Part shown: positions 1-11,234 of the stretch, piece by piece | How positions within the stretch are numbered: position 1 is the first letter of the stretch | Layout of the letters: each line of letters starts with the position of its first letter | DNA from: Cyanophora paradoxa | Lineage: Eukaryota; Glaucocystophyceae; Cyanophorales; Cyanophoraceae | Reading direction: 5' to 3' | DNA length: 64,000 bases | Assembly: GCA_004431415.1 (NCBI GenBank) | Contig: QPMI01000143.1 | Location: 179,045-243,044 of the forward strand | Notes under the pieces: model-generated | What the model saw: the letters and a program-made list of their open reading frames with translations, nothing else | What the model was told of the DNA's origin: nothing | Database searches by the model: none | Program-made: the position numbers and the translations under genes

Positions 1-2600
1 CACCTGCGTTCGCGTCATATATATGCATCGATATCGAAATGGAGCATTTCGCAGGGGATCCCCGGAGATATCGATGATATCGATGAGGGACATCAGGCTT
101 GCAATTGCCTTCAAGTTGGGGCTTCTCCGGGATCCCGAGTCCGAGGCTCCACCTCCACCGCGTGGCACCTCTCCAGTGTCTCCATGTACGTGCACCGGCC
201 GGCCGCGCGCGCGGTATATATACGTACCTCTAGGTCTCCTCCTCTAGATCTCCTCGAGCTCGCCGAACTCTGCTGAGCTAGCCGCACCTCGATACGCGTC
301 TACGTACACGTATACGTCGTACACGTACACGGTCTATCACGTGCACGGGGGGCTGCCGCAGAAGCGGCATTAATATTTTCTGTGTTCTTTACGTACGCGT
401 TTCTTGTTCTTCTTTTTGTGTTCTTTACGTACGCGTTTTTTTGATCAGTGCATGCGCGCACTTGCACGTGACTCAGTGACTGTGAACGCGGTTCAACTTG
501 GCAACGCACACGCACGCACACATATGCATGCAGCGGCACACTGCGCATGCCGCAGACTCCGCAGTGCGGCCGGGCAGCTGGGCGCGCGCGCGCGGCTGCA
601 TGCAGCTGGCGCCGGCAGCCTGCTGCAAGTTGCAAGGCTGCAGCCTGCAGCTTCAAGCCACTGGGCCAGCAAGTTGGGCTGCTCCTGCAATCGCTGCATG
701 CTGTTGCCATCGATACTGCAGCTGTATCGCTCTAAGTTTACTCGAGCTAGCGCTCGTCTAGATCTTGGGCCCTCGGCGAGCTCGAGCTCGAGCTCGAGCT
801 CGATCTACCTCCATGATCTGGCTCGATCTATGGCGCAGACAATCGGGGCCTTTTTGGGGGGTAGTTCAGACTTCTTCGGACCCTCACGTGTCAGCTGGCG
901 AAGTTAATTAAGCTTGCGCATGCATATGCTGTGCAGGTATCATAGTAGTATGCGCGCGCGCATGCTGGCCATGCGAGTTCACCAGTACCCCCTCAATAAC
1001 ACCCGACGTGACACCCGTGCACCGGTACCCGTGACCCAGAATTCGAAGAAATGGAAAACATTTTATTTTGTGTATACGTACGTGTACCATGCATGCAGTA
1101 CGTTAGCGTGTGTACGCAGTACCCGGGCCGCGGGACTCGGGAATCGGGATAATCGGGAATAGCTATAGGGATATCGACGCGTACGTCGACTCGGCGATAT
1201 CGCGATCGCCCGAGTCGATCCCGCGGCCGCGGCCATGGCCACGGGGGGACCGGAGGTGGTCGTCAGGAGGCTGGAAACCCGGTGGGACGTGCCACTGGAA
1301 CCTCCCTCTTCCCCGACCGCGGCCGCGCGGCGGCCGCCCGACCCGGTCCTCCCCCGTCCTCCACCACCGCCTCACGCCCCCCCGCCTCATAATCCCCCGA
1401 TCCCCCCTCCCCCGACCGACACCTTCCCGTTCCTATGAGCCCGGCGGCTCTACCAGGCCCGCTCTTGCACGAGCGCGCCCCCACCCCCGAGCCCGCCGTG
1501 CCGACGACACGGCGGACCGTATTTTAGCGTGTACAGATTGGCTTAGGTTATAATTACTGAGCGCCTTCCCGGAGGCCATAGCTTGCTAGGTATAGTCCCA
1601 GCTGCAGTTCGTCTAGCCGTCCGCCAGTTTTTTCAGACCTTGCTCCCCCTCTCGTCCTTGGGTAGGCATCCCCTTCTCGTGTAGGACCTCCCCTGTACTG
1701 CAGCACTAGGCCTAGCCCCGGGGTAGCCTTTCCAGCTATCTCCACATCCGAGCTCCACCCGGTCCAATGTCCGAAAGGCTTAGTCCCGTAGGTTCATCTC
1801 TCGACTTGACACAGATGGACACCGCATTTCTATCTTTAGCCATTTGTCTCGGTGCGTGCGAATTCATATACTAAGCGGCCATGGCCACGGCCGCGCCGCG
1901 GCGGGCCGGGCCGCGGCCGGCCGCGCGCGCGGGGGCCCGGCGCCGCGTGCAGACTGTGCACGATCATGATCACTGAGTCACGATCGATCATGATCACGAT
2001 CATGATCACGATCATGATCGATATCATGGCCATGGGGCGCCGCGGCAGTCATGATCATGATCATGATCAGTGCACGTCCGATCCGCCGCGGCGCCGGGCG
2101 CCCGGCTGCGGGCCGGCGCCTGCGCCCGCGGCCGGCGCCGCCCGGCCGCCGCTGCAGCCTCCTGATCATGATTAGCTGCGCATGCAGGGCCCGGCCCTCA
2201 TGACTCAGTGAGATCGCGATCGCGATTCGAATTCGAAAATTCGCGATCGAAATCCACACGCGGCGCGCGCGCGCACTGCGGCCGCCGGGCAGCCGCGTTG
2301 ACCGTCGGACCATGATCAGCTTAAACTTGCAATTGATATCAGAGTATCGCCGCCGAGTCGATCATCAGGCTGAAATGATTAATATAAGCTGCGTGTACAG
2401 CTGAATCGATCGCGTGTACAGCTAATATATAATTTGTGCATCGCCTAATAAAATCTGAAGCTGAAATCCGCGGCCTTCCGAGTTCATTAATATTATCAGA
2501 TATCATAGTATAAGCTTGAAAGGTCGAGCCCGGAAATTCGACTGTCTAACAACATCTCAATGCCGCAGTGCCGCGACAAGCTAAAGCGGCCCGTAGTCTG
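1..2600. other. Intergenic DNA very rich in short palindromes
   Basis: I see no convincing gene here. The open frames have low-complexity, codon-poor translations. The DNA is packed with self-complementary words: runs of GATCATGATC, CTCGAGCTCGAG, CGCGATCGCGATCG, TTCGAATTCGAA, CGGCCGCGGCCATGGCC and ACGTACGT. The last 250 bp (2330-2540) are AT-richer, conserved in copy 2, and probably hold the 3' untranslated region of the minus-strand gene that ends at 2605. Confidence 0.7.
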
Positions 2601-2604
2601 GGCT

Positions 2605-4126
2605 CTAAAATGCGCAGGTCGCCCTGTACACGGCGAAGAGGGCGGCGGCGCCGAGGGGCCCGAGGGAGAGGCGGGCGGCGCGGGGCGGGAGGCGGCGGAG
2701 GCGGGCGGCGGCCCACAGGAAAGCGGCGGAATCGCCGGCGACGAGGAGGAGGTCGCGGGAGAGGCGCGAGCCGCCGAGGCCGAAGAGGCCCCAGAGGACC
2801 CGCTCGGGCAGGGCGATCGCGACGTGCGCCGCCGAGACCACGAGCGGGATCGCCAGGCGGAGCGGGCCCCCACAGGAACCTGGTCGGCATTACACGCTCA
2901 GCTCAGCGAGAAAAGGATCGGGGCGGAGTCGAACCGGGGTCCTTCTCCTCGTAGGCGAAGCGGGCGTCGGTGAAGGGGAGGACGCAGGCGGCGACCAGCA
3001 GCTCCGAGAGGCTGAAGAAGAGCTGCCGCCCGTACCCGTACGCGTACCCCCCGCTCAGCTCCACTGGCTTCGCTCAGGATCGGGGGGGCGGGGGCGGGGG
3101 CGGGGGCGGGCCTGGGAGGGCAGCAGTGGCTGCTGGCCGAGGCCGCTCTCGTTCAGGTAGTTGAAGACAGCCCTGCGGGGGAGCAGAGCGGGAGGGGGGG
3201 GGGGGGGAGGGGGCGAAGGGGGTGAGGAAGGCAGGGAGGGGACGGGGAGGAGGGGGGCGGGAGGAGGGTCTTGGGGGGAGGGGGAAGGGGGAGGGGGGGC
3301 GGAGGGGTGAGGAGGTGAGAAGGCCGAGAAGGGGGGTGGGGGGTGGGGGAGGGGACCGGGGAGAGGGGGCAGGGGGGGGGGAGGGGGGGGGAAGTAGATC
3401 GGAGAAGAGAACCAGAGCAATGGATAGCTAGTGCTGGCCGGGGCGGGGGCGGGGGCGGGGGCGGGGGGGCACCATGCCCCGAAGAAGTGCGAGTAGAAGG
3501 ATGTGAGGAGGACGAAGAGCGGCCCCGCGCGCAGCGATCGCTGGGAGACGAGGTACGCCACGCGGTGAAGACCCGCCACCAGCAGCTGCGCGGGGCCGCC
3601 CACCGCGTCAGCGATCGCGATGGCCGCGCTGGCAGCCCGGCCCCGCGGGACCGGGGTACGCGACGCGCCTGCATGTAGAGGAGGAACCAGACGAGGATCC
3701 AGACCGTGACGCGCTCCATGTTGAAGTAGACGTACTTGTACCCCCTCTGGTCCATCGTCTTGCTGTGCGAGGCTGCGCGTGCGCGTGCTCAGGCTCACAG
3801 CTGTTGCTAGCTCTAGAAGCTTAGCTGTGGGGCGGCACGCCTTTGAATTTCTGGTCGAAGCAGCCGCACTCGCACTTCGCCTTGTCGACGGGGTCCGACC
3901 AGAGGTCCACTGCAGCGCGCCGCGGCCGGCCGCGGGGTGCACGTAAGCTAAGCTTAAGCAGCCTCGGGGGCGGGGGAACGCGGTGCGGGCGGGGCCGGCG
4001 CGCACCGCTGCCGGCGGCGTTGACGATCATGCCGGCCACGAAGATGAGGGCCGGGAGGGCGACGCGCCCCACGAAGAACGCCGCCGGGGCCCAGAGCTCA
4101 GCGATGGCCGTCCACGCCGCGGCCAC
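2605..4126 (-). CDS. Multi-pass membrane protein, duplicated gene copy 1
   Basis: The start is the ATG at 4126. Exon 1 encodes a hydrophobic segment (AFFVGRVALPALIFVAGMIV). A GT-AG intron then joins it to a short cysteine-bearing stretch (VDLWSDP..KCECGCFDQKFKG), probably luminal or extracellular. A second intron (3759-3838, donor GT) leads to an exon with YKYVYFN followed by a membrane helix. Later exons add segments around PAQLLVAGLHRVAYLV, LFVLLTSFYSHFF, FNYLNESGLGQQPLLP, LFFSLSELLVAACVLPF, a long helix pair near AAHVAIALPERVLWGLFG, and a last hydrophobic exon ending at the stop 2607-2605. I count seven or eight membrane spans. I do not recognise the family. The intron at about 3085-3480 is almost pure C on the coding strand. 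The exon joins are inferred from splice sites, and a near-identical paralogue lies at 9105-10694. Confidence 0.65.
3083..3480 (+). repeat. G-tract low-complexity intron
   Basis: The plus strand is an almost uninterrupted series of G runs (GGGGGCGGGGGC and GGGAGGGG), inside an intron of the minus-strand membrane protein gene. The same intron in copy 2 (9612-10040) has a different length and run structure. Such tracts can form G-quadruplexes and are hard to sequence, so the exact length here may be unreliable. Confidence 0.7.
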
Positions 4127-4316
4127 GGCGCCTCCGCCCGCCGAGTCAGACTTCGCGCCGTACGAGCATATCTCCAGACCGGCGATGGCGAAGCGCCGCG
4201 CGGCGGGCGGGGAGTGCGCCCGATCGGATCCGGAGCCGCCCGACGCCAGCGGAAGGAGCGCGCCGCTCCCCGTGCCAATCTACGAACACAAGATTAGCTA
4301 AGCATCGCGGACGTGC

Positions 4317-4872
4317 TGCGGGCATTGAATACATATGCATGATCATTGAATTCAATGTTTCGAAGTCAATTAATTACTAATTACTAATTAGAATTCAATG
4401 TTTCGAAGTTAGAATAGAATTAGAAGAAATTACGGCTCAGCGGCTCTCATTAACTATATAAGAGCTCGCGAACACTAATCGAAGCAGCTGCAGATCTTTT
4501 TTTTCAACTCTGTTGCTCAAAGAAGAAACCAAGGGATATATTCACGAGCTCGATCTCGCCCGGTGGACGTCGCGATCGACTGGCCGATCGCGAGTTCGCA
4601 GTGTACGTAACTTTTAGTAGCGAAGTAATCACATGAATGCGCGTCGCGCGCGCGCGGCTCCGAAAGCGGGGCCCGAAAGAAATCGCTAATCGACATATTC
4701 TAACTCTAGCTAGCTTAAAAGGCCTGACTATGAGTGATTGCGAAATCGAATGACTTAAAAACTTTCAAATGAGAAGAACGGTAAGCATAAGTCTTCCAAT
4801 CTGTTTCATGAAAGGTGAAGCTTGAGGGTCTATATAGCTACGTATACTGTGACTGAAATCCAACTGGAAACT
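4317..4872. other. Intergenic, single-copy, AT-richer
   Basis: This stretch lies just beyond the right end of duplication copy 1. It contains a short direct repeat of GAATTCAATGTTTCGAAGT (4348 and 4391) separated by ATTAATTACTAATTACTAATT, plus further palindromic words. No gene is visible. Confidence 0.6.
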
Positions 4873-5055
4873 CTAATCCAATGATTGAATTTCGAAGGTT
4901 CCAGGAATCGAAGCTCGCACTATGTCGCGGCTGCGGCGGCGACGTCGACGGGCTTTGCACTTGGCTTTGCACGTGGGAACGGAGGGAAGCGGCCGGCCCG
5001 CGGGGAAGGTCGGAGGAGGGGGCCGGCCGGGGCGCGGCCGGCGGGCTAGGGGCGG

Positions 5056-6058
5056 AGGAGGAGGTGCCAGCCGATGGAGGGCGGGTCGAGGGGGATGCCG
5101 AGGGCGCGACAGACGCCGGCGAGCGCGGCCCGCGCCGCCGCCTCGTCGATCTGCCCCGGCCCCGCCGCGCGTCAGGCGCCGAGGCGACCCCGAAGGATGC
5201 GAAAGCAGGGGAAGGACCCTGAGGAGGGGGCCGGGGAGGTGGCAGTGGGCGATGCGGCGGGGGCCGGGGGCGGTCCCCGCGGGGGCGGGGGCCTGCAGCT
5301 GGTCGGGCGCCGGCTCCACGAGGAAGAAGGCGTGCCGCCTGAACGCCAGGAAGGCCTGCGCGGCGGGGCCGGGCCGGGGCCGCGGAGCCACGTCGGCGTG
5401 AGAGCCGGTACCAGAGCTAGGATCCGGAGGGCGACGATGCTAAAGCTTTAGAATAGTGGAAGCGCTCAGGGTGCGCCGGTGCCGGGGATCGCGGTATCGA
5501 TATCGATCGATGGCGAAGCTCCATCCATGCCAGCGGCGACCCGCAATCGAATTCGAGGCGCCGGCGCCGCAGCCGGCCCGCGCCCCTCTTCTTAAACGGC
5601 GCTCCTAGCGCGCGATCGTTTAAGACGGGGCCCCTCTTAGAAGGAGGTCGATCGCGATCGCCGTCGCACTCACCAGGGCGGGGGAGCTGCCCCGCTCGCC
5701 TTCGCGAAAGCGCGGCGCCGCAGCGCCCGCCGCCCCTGCGTGCGCCGGCGCCACCGCGGGCACGTCGGCCGCGCCGAGCGTGAGCTCGAGCCGAGGGCGG
5801 GGCGCATCCGAGCGCACCTTCGATTCCGGCGCGAGCGTCCGGATCCGGAGCCGCAGCTGGTGGCGGCGGCTGCTGTGCCGACGTCGACGGTACCGGATCC
5901 CGCTCAGAATCGGCGCCCGTCCGCGCGGGCGCCGGCTCGGGATCGGGCGGCGCGCCGCCCGGGCTGTGGACGGCGTCGGCGTCGGCGTCTCCCTCCCCGC
6001 CGCCGCCCTCGCATGCGCATTCCTGCGCGACGCAAGTCAACAGCGTTCGGGGCATCAT
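5056..6058 (-). CDS. Unidentified minus-strand multi-exon gene
   Basis: I do not recognise this protein. Reading from an ATG at 6058, the first exon begins MMPRTLLTCVAQECAC and becomes acidic and proline-rich. Lower down, an exon reads FLAFRRHAFFLVEPAPDQLQ (about 5300-5370). A last exon contains IDEAAARAALAGVCRALGI and ends in WHLLLRP followed by a stop near 5056. These pieces have normal amino-acid composition, unlike the other frames, and are separated by plausible short introns. The joins are not certain. The gene lies between the two duplication copies and has no counterpart in them. Confidence 0.4.
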
Positions 6059-6686
6059 GATCAGATGATCAAAACCGAAGCTGAGGCCTGGGTCTATCTA
6101 TAGCTAGCCACAGATCTCGATGTATTACACGAAGCGTAGTTCTCATGGTCAGACAGACCGAGAAGCACCAGTACCGATCGCGAGGTGGCCGCACCATGGC
6201 CAGTGAGCACCAATGGATTGCCTACGTATACGTATACGGTGGCCGTAGAAAAAGAAAAAAGAAACCGAAAGAACGCTGCACGCAGCTAAATAGAGCCTGG
6301 CGCGGCCCGGGGCGGGCCGCGGGCGGGGCAGCTGCGCAACCTTCCGACGTGGACGGCCAGACTGGGCATACACCACGGCCATCCGACGGGGAAGTTAAAG
6401 GAGAAAGGAAAAGAATATAGTGAAATCTTTGACGCGCCAGACTGAGATATCTAGAGCTGTCAGATGGGGGGAATTCGAAGTGGACTTGATGTTAAGAATC
6501 GCGGGAAAGTGCAGACCCGCGAGTATAGCGAAGCGGATATTGTCGGACGAGGAATGGGCTGACGGCCCGAAAATCGGGGGAAACAGCTGAAGAAAAGCTG
6601 AGAACAGCGGATAACGATGAAGGGATCCGCAGAAGAGAAGAGATCGTATCGAGCACATCGGAAAAGATGGAACAGTGCCATTAATT

Positions 6687-7238
6687 CTATCCATATGCAT
6701 GGCCACGCGGGCGCACCTCCCAGAGGGTGAGGGGCCCGAGGGAGGCGGGGACGGCGGCGGCGGCGGCGGCGGCGGCGATGACGGCCTCCGCCTCGTCGAT
6801 GTTGAGGGCGAGCCAGCCCCCCGCCCCTGCGCGCGGCACCGTCGACCGTCGCGTCAAAACGGAAGACGCAGCTGCAGGCGTGGGTCTTTAAATTTAAATT
6901 ACAGAGACGTCCGCCAGGTTACGGATGTGAGCGAGATCGCGCGCACCTTCTCCCGCGTCCGATGCGTCGATGGAATCCTCAGAGGAGACGCGGCTCGCTT
7001 TGCGGGCGCCGGCCGCGTCGCGCGCGTCCTCGTGCGCCTGTGCGAAGGATGCGCTCCGCCCGTTGACGTTGTCCATCTCTGACGTCGAAGCGTCTCCGTC
7101 CGCGGCAGCGGCAGCAGCGGCCGCTCGCGTTGCCGCGCGGATGTGGGCGACTGCGACCTCCAGCGACACGGGAGCCCCGAAGAGGAGCGAGGCCGACGCG
7201 TAAGCCGGCCCCGCGATGGATCTGGCACGCCGGCTCAT
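6687..7238 (-). CDS. Unidentified small alanine-rich gene
   Basis: The ATG at 7238 starts MSRRARSIAGPAYASASLLFGAPVSLEVAVAHIR, then an alanine run and a serine/aspartate-rich stretch. A likely last exon (about 6690-6840) reads GGWLALNIDEAEAVIAA.. and ends LWEVRPRGHAYG-stop at 6689-6687, after a CGCGCAG acceptor. Both pieces have real-protein composition. The 'IDEA' start of the last exon resembles that of the gene at 5056-6058, so the two could be distant relatives. I cannot assign a function. Confidence 0.4.
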
Positions 7239-7390
7239 ATCTGTAACGCTGAAATCGATCCGACGTCGACAATTAGCTGTGTATGCATGAGCCGAATCCA
7301 GGAACTGATCATGAGGGCAGGAAGAACGAACGACTCCAATTGCAAATCTGCAGCTTCGATGGCGGTCCGGGCGCCAGACGCGTCGACGTC

Positions 7391-9100
7391 CACCTGCGCT
7401 CGAGTCATATATACGCGCTCGCGGGATCCCCGGAGATATCGATGATATCGACGAGGGACATATCAGGCTTGCAATTGCCTTCAAATGGGGCTTCTCCCGA
7501 GCCCGAGGCTTCTCCTCCACCTCTTCAGTGTCTCCACCGCGGCCGCGCGGCCGCGCGCGCGGTTACGTACCTCTAGATCTCCTCCTCTTGATCTCCGGGA
7601 TCCTCGAGCTCGCCGAATCAGATCTCCTCGAGCTCGCCGAACTCTGCTGATCATGAGCCGCACCTCATGATCAGTGCACGTGCACGTGACTCAGTGACTG
7701 TGAACGCGGTTCAACGCACACGCACGCATACAGCGGCACACTGTGACACTGCGCATGCGGCAGCTGGCAGCGCGCGCGGCTGCAGCTGGCGCCGGCAGCC
7801 TGCTGCAAGTTGCAAGGCTGCAGCTGCAAGCCAGCAAGTTGGGCTGCTCCTGCAATCGCTGCATGCTGTTGCCATCGCTCTAAGTTTACTCGAGCTCGTA
7901 CGCGTCTTGGGCGTTGGGCGGCTTGGGCCCTCGGCGAGCTCGAGCTCGAGCTCGATCTACCTCCATCTATGGCGCAGACAATGGGGGCCTTTTTGGGGGG
8001 TAGTTCAGACTTCTTCGGCCGGACCCTCATGATCACGTGTCAGCTGGCGAAGTTAAGCTTGCGCATGCTGCGCAGGTACCGGTATGCGCGCGCGCATGCT
8101 GGCCAGTGGCCATGCATATGCCAGTTCACCAGTACCCCCTCAATAACACCCGACGTGTCATCCGTGCACCGGTACCCGCGGCCGTGACCCAGAATTCGAA
8201 GAAATGGAAAACATTTTATTTTTGTGCGTATATATACGTGTACCAGTACGTTAGCGTGTGTACGCAGTACCCGGGCCGCGGGACTCGGGAATCGGGCCGG
8301 GCCCAAAAATAATCGGGAATAGGGATATCGACGCGTACGTCGACTCGGCGATATCGCGATCGATCCCGCGGCCGCGGCCATGGCCACGGCCGCGCCGCGG
8401 CGGGCCGGGCCGCGGCCGGCCGCGCGGGGCCCGGCCCGGCGCCGCGTGCAGACTGTGCACGATCATGCATATGATCACGATCACTGAGTCATGATCACGA
8501 TCATGATCATGGCCATGGGGCGCCGCGGCAGTCATGATCATGATCATGATCAGTGCACGTCCGCCGCGGCGCCGGGCGCCCGGCTGCGGGCCGGCGCCTG
8601 CGGCCCGCGGCCGGCGCCGCCCGGCCGCCGCTGCAGCCTCCTGATCATGATTAGCTGCGCATGCAGGGCCCGGCCCTCATGACTCAGTGAGATCGCGATC
8701 GCGATTCGAATTCGAAAATTCGCGATCAAAATCCACACGCGGCGCGCGCGCGCACTGCGGCCGCCGGGCAGCCGCGTTGACCGTCGGACCATGATCAGCT
8801 CAAACTTGCAAGTTGCAATTGATATCAGAGTATCGCCGCCGAGTCGATCATCAGGCTGAAATGATTAATATTAATATAAGCTGCGTGTACAGCTGAATCG
8901 ATCGCGTGTACAGCTAATATATAATTTGTGCATCATGGCATCGCCTAATAAAATCTGAAGCTGAAATCCGCGGCCTTCCGAGTTCATTAATATTATCAGA
9001 TATCATAGTATAAGCTTGAAAGGTCGAGCCCGGAAATTCGACTGTCTAACAACATCTCAATGCCGCAGTGCCGCGACAAGCTAAAGCGGCCCGTAGTCTG
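7391..9100. other. Intergenic palindrome-rich DNA of copy 2
   Basis: This corresponds to 1-2600. It has the same GC-rich palindromic blocks (8370-8660) and the same AT-richer tail before the membrane protein gene. I see no gene. Differences from copy 1 are mostly gains or losses of 4-12 bp self-complementary words. Confidence 0.65.
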
Positions 9101-9104
9101 GGCT

Positions 9105-10694
9105 CTAAAATGCGCAGGTCGCCCTGTACACGGCGAAGAGGGCGGCGGCGCCGAGGGGCACGTAGGCGTGGGGCGGGGCGCTGAGGGGCCCGAGGGAGAG
9201 GCGGGCGGCGCGGGGCGGGAGGCGGCGGAGGCGGGCGGCGGCCCACAGGAAAGCGGCGGAATCGCCGGCGACGAGGAGAATGTCACGGGAGAGGCGCGAG
9301 CCGCCGAGGCCAAAGAGGCCCCAGAGGACCCGCTCGGGCAGGGCGATCGCGACGTGCGCCGCCGAGACCACGAGCGGGATCGCCAGGCGGAGCGGGCCCC
9401 CGCAGGAGCCTGGTCGGCATTACACGCTCAGCTCAGCGAGAAAAGGATCGGGGCGGAGTCGAACCGGGGTCCTTCTCCTCGTAGGCGAAGCGGGCGTCGG
9501 TGAAGGGGAGGACGCAGGCGGCGACCAGCAGCTCCGAGAGGCTGAAGAAGAGCTACCGCCCGTACCCGTACGCGTAACCCCCGCTCAGCTCCACTGGCTT
9601 CGCTCAGGACTGGGGGGGGCGGGGGCGGGGGCGGGGGCGGGCCTGGGAGGGCAGCAGTGGCTGCTGGCCGAGGCCGCTCTCGTTCAGGTAGTTGAAGACA
9701 GCCCTGCGGGGGAGCAGAGCGGGAGGGGGGGGGGGGGGGGGGGGAGGGGGTGGAGAGAGAGAGAGGGGGGCGTCACGATCAGCGCTAGCGGGTGAGGGCA
9801 AGGTGGGTGAGGAGGGGGGGGGGGGGGCGGGGGAGATGTGTGTGTGGGAGGGAGGGGGGGGAGGGGGGGGGAGGAAGGGGCCGTGGGGGGAGGGGGGAAG
9901 GGGAGGGGGGGGGCAGAGAAGGGGTATGACAAAGTGACAGAGAGTGGAACGGAGAAGGGACTCCGGGAACCAGAGAAGGGGATAGCCGGTTCTGGCCGGG
10001 GCGGGGCCGGGGGCGGGGGCGGGGGCGGGGGGCACCATGCCCCGAAGAAGTGCGAGTAGAAGGATGTGAGGAGGACGAGGAGCGGCGCCACGCGCAGCGA
10101 TCGCTGGGAGACGAGGTACGCCACGCGGTGAAGACCCGCCACCAGCAGCTGCGCGGGGCCGCCCACCGAGTCAGCGATCCCGATGGCCGCGCTGGCAGCC
10201 CGGCCACCGGCCCCGCGGGCCCGGGGTACGGGGCGCGCCTGCATGTAGAGGAGGAACCAGACGAGGATCCAGACCGTGACGCGCTCCATGTTGAAGTAGA
10301 CGTACTTGTACCCCCTCTGGTCCATCGTCTTGCTGTGCGACGCTGCGCGTGCGCGTGCTCAGGCTCACAGCTGTAGCTAGCTCTAGAAGCTTAGCTGTGG
10401 GGCGGCGCGCCTTTGAATTTCTGGTCGAAGCAGCCGCACTCGCACTTCGCCTTGTCGACGGGGTCCGACCAGAGGTCCACTGCAGCGCCGCGGCCGGCCG
10501 CGGGGTGCACGTAAGCTAAGCTTAAGCAGCCTCGGGGGCGGGGGAGCGCGGTGCGGGCGGGGCCGGCGCGCACCGCTGCCGGCGGCGTTGACGATCATGC
10601 CGGCCACGAAGATGAGGGCCGGGAGGGCGACGCGCCCCACGAAGAACGCCGCCGGGGCCCAGAGCTCAGCGATGGCCGTCCACGCCGCGGCCAC
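9105..10694 (-). CDS. Multi-pass membrane protein, duplicated gene copy 2
   Basis: This is the paralogue of 2605-4126, with the same exon order from ATG at 10694 (MAAAWTAIAELWAPAAFF) to the stop at 9107-9105. The protein is nearly identical. Visible differences are an insertion of about eight residues near the C-terminus (GPLSAPPHAYVPLGAAA, around 9160-9190) and scattered substitutions such as VSQRSLRVAPLLV. The intron after FDQKFKG has a GC donor at 10408-10407 where copy 1 has GT. Both copies look intact, so both may be expressed. Family unknown; probably an integral membrane protein with a short cysteine-rich loop. Confidence 0.65.
9612..10040 (+). repeat. G-tract low-complexity intron, copy 2
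   Basis: This is the counterpart of 3083-3480. It is a long series of G runs on the plus strand, interrupted by GAGAGAGAGAG and a short normal-complexity island near 9770-9800 and 9930-9990. It lies in an intron of the minus-strand membrane protein gene. Confidence 0.65.
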
Positions 10695-10884
10695 GGCGCC
10701 TCCGCCCGCCGAGTCAGACTTCGCGCCGTACGAGCATATCTCCAGACCGGCGATGGCGAAGCGCCGCGCGGCGGGCGGGGAGTGCGCCCGATCGGATCCG
10801 GAGCCGCGCGACGCCAGCGGAATGAGCGCGCCGCTCCCCGTGCCATTCTACGAGCACAAGATTAGCTAAGCATTGCGGACGTGC

Positions 10885-11234
10885 TGCGGGGCCCAGCCGC
10901 CGAGCTGCTGGCGCAGGTCGCAGCCGGCGGCGGTCCGACCACGAAACCGTGACGCACCAGCACCCCATCTCCCGCCATCGGTCGCGGGCCCAAGGCGCCG
11001 CAGGTGCGCTAGCTGATTTCACTAACCGCCCGAGCCGCTGAGCTCCTCCGATTCAATTTGCAAGTCGGAAGTTCAGGATCGGGGGGTATAGAGTCCGACG
11101 TCAGGCCAGGGTACGGCGTCTACAATTCGAAGGCACTGAGCGCACAGCCAGGCCGGAGAGGAAGGCGCGGCCCGCGTCGGCGCCTCGGCCGCGCAAAGCA
11201 GTCTTGAAACCCGCTGGCGCCACACCAAGCGAAC
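10885..11234. other. Intergenic between duplication and SP-RING gene
   Basis: No gene is visible. The stretch runs from the right end of duplication copy 2 to the start of the next plus-strand gene and presumably holds its promoter. No TATA box is obvious. Confidence 0.5.

Larger units (their letters stand above)
1..4316. repeat. Large imperfect direct duplication, copy 1
   Basis: This stretch is repeated in the same orientation at 7391-10884. Matching landmarks are the opening CACCTGCG..TCATATATA, the GC-rich block around 1870-2300, the exons at 2605-4126 and the shared end GCTAAGCAT.GCGGACGTGCTGCG. The offset falls from about 7390 at the left to about 6570 at the right, so copy 2 is about 0.8 kb shorter through many small indels. 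Exons are nearly identical while intergenic parts differ by short words. The left edge may extend beyond the window. A recent segmental duplication is the simplest reading. Confidence 0.9.
7391..10884. repeat. Large imperfect direct duplication, copy 2
   Basis: This is the second copy of the unit at 1-4316 and ends at the same word (GCTAAGCAT.GCGGACGTGCTGCG). Compared with copy 1 it lacks several hundred intergenic bases, but it carries small extra words such as TTAATA near 8870 and ATGGCATC near 8935. Coding exons are nearly identical to copy 1. Confidence 0.9.

Noticed and set aside
2905-2965. A tRNA-like T-arm word (GGTTCGACTCC on the minus strand), also at 9445-9505
   Set aside because: It falls inside or next to a coding exon (YEEKDPG) of the membrane protein gene, and I could not build acceptor or anticodon stems around it.
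3055-4005. 316-codon minus-strand frame through the membrane protein gene
   Set aside because: It reads through an intron of C runs in the wrong frame. The spliced exons give hydrophobic helices and the KCECGCF motif instead.
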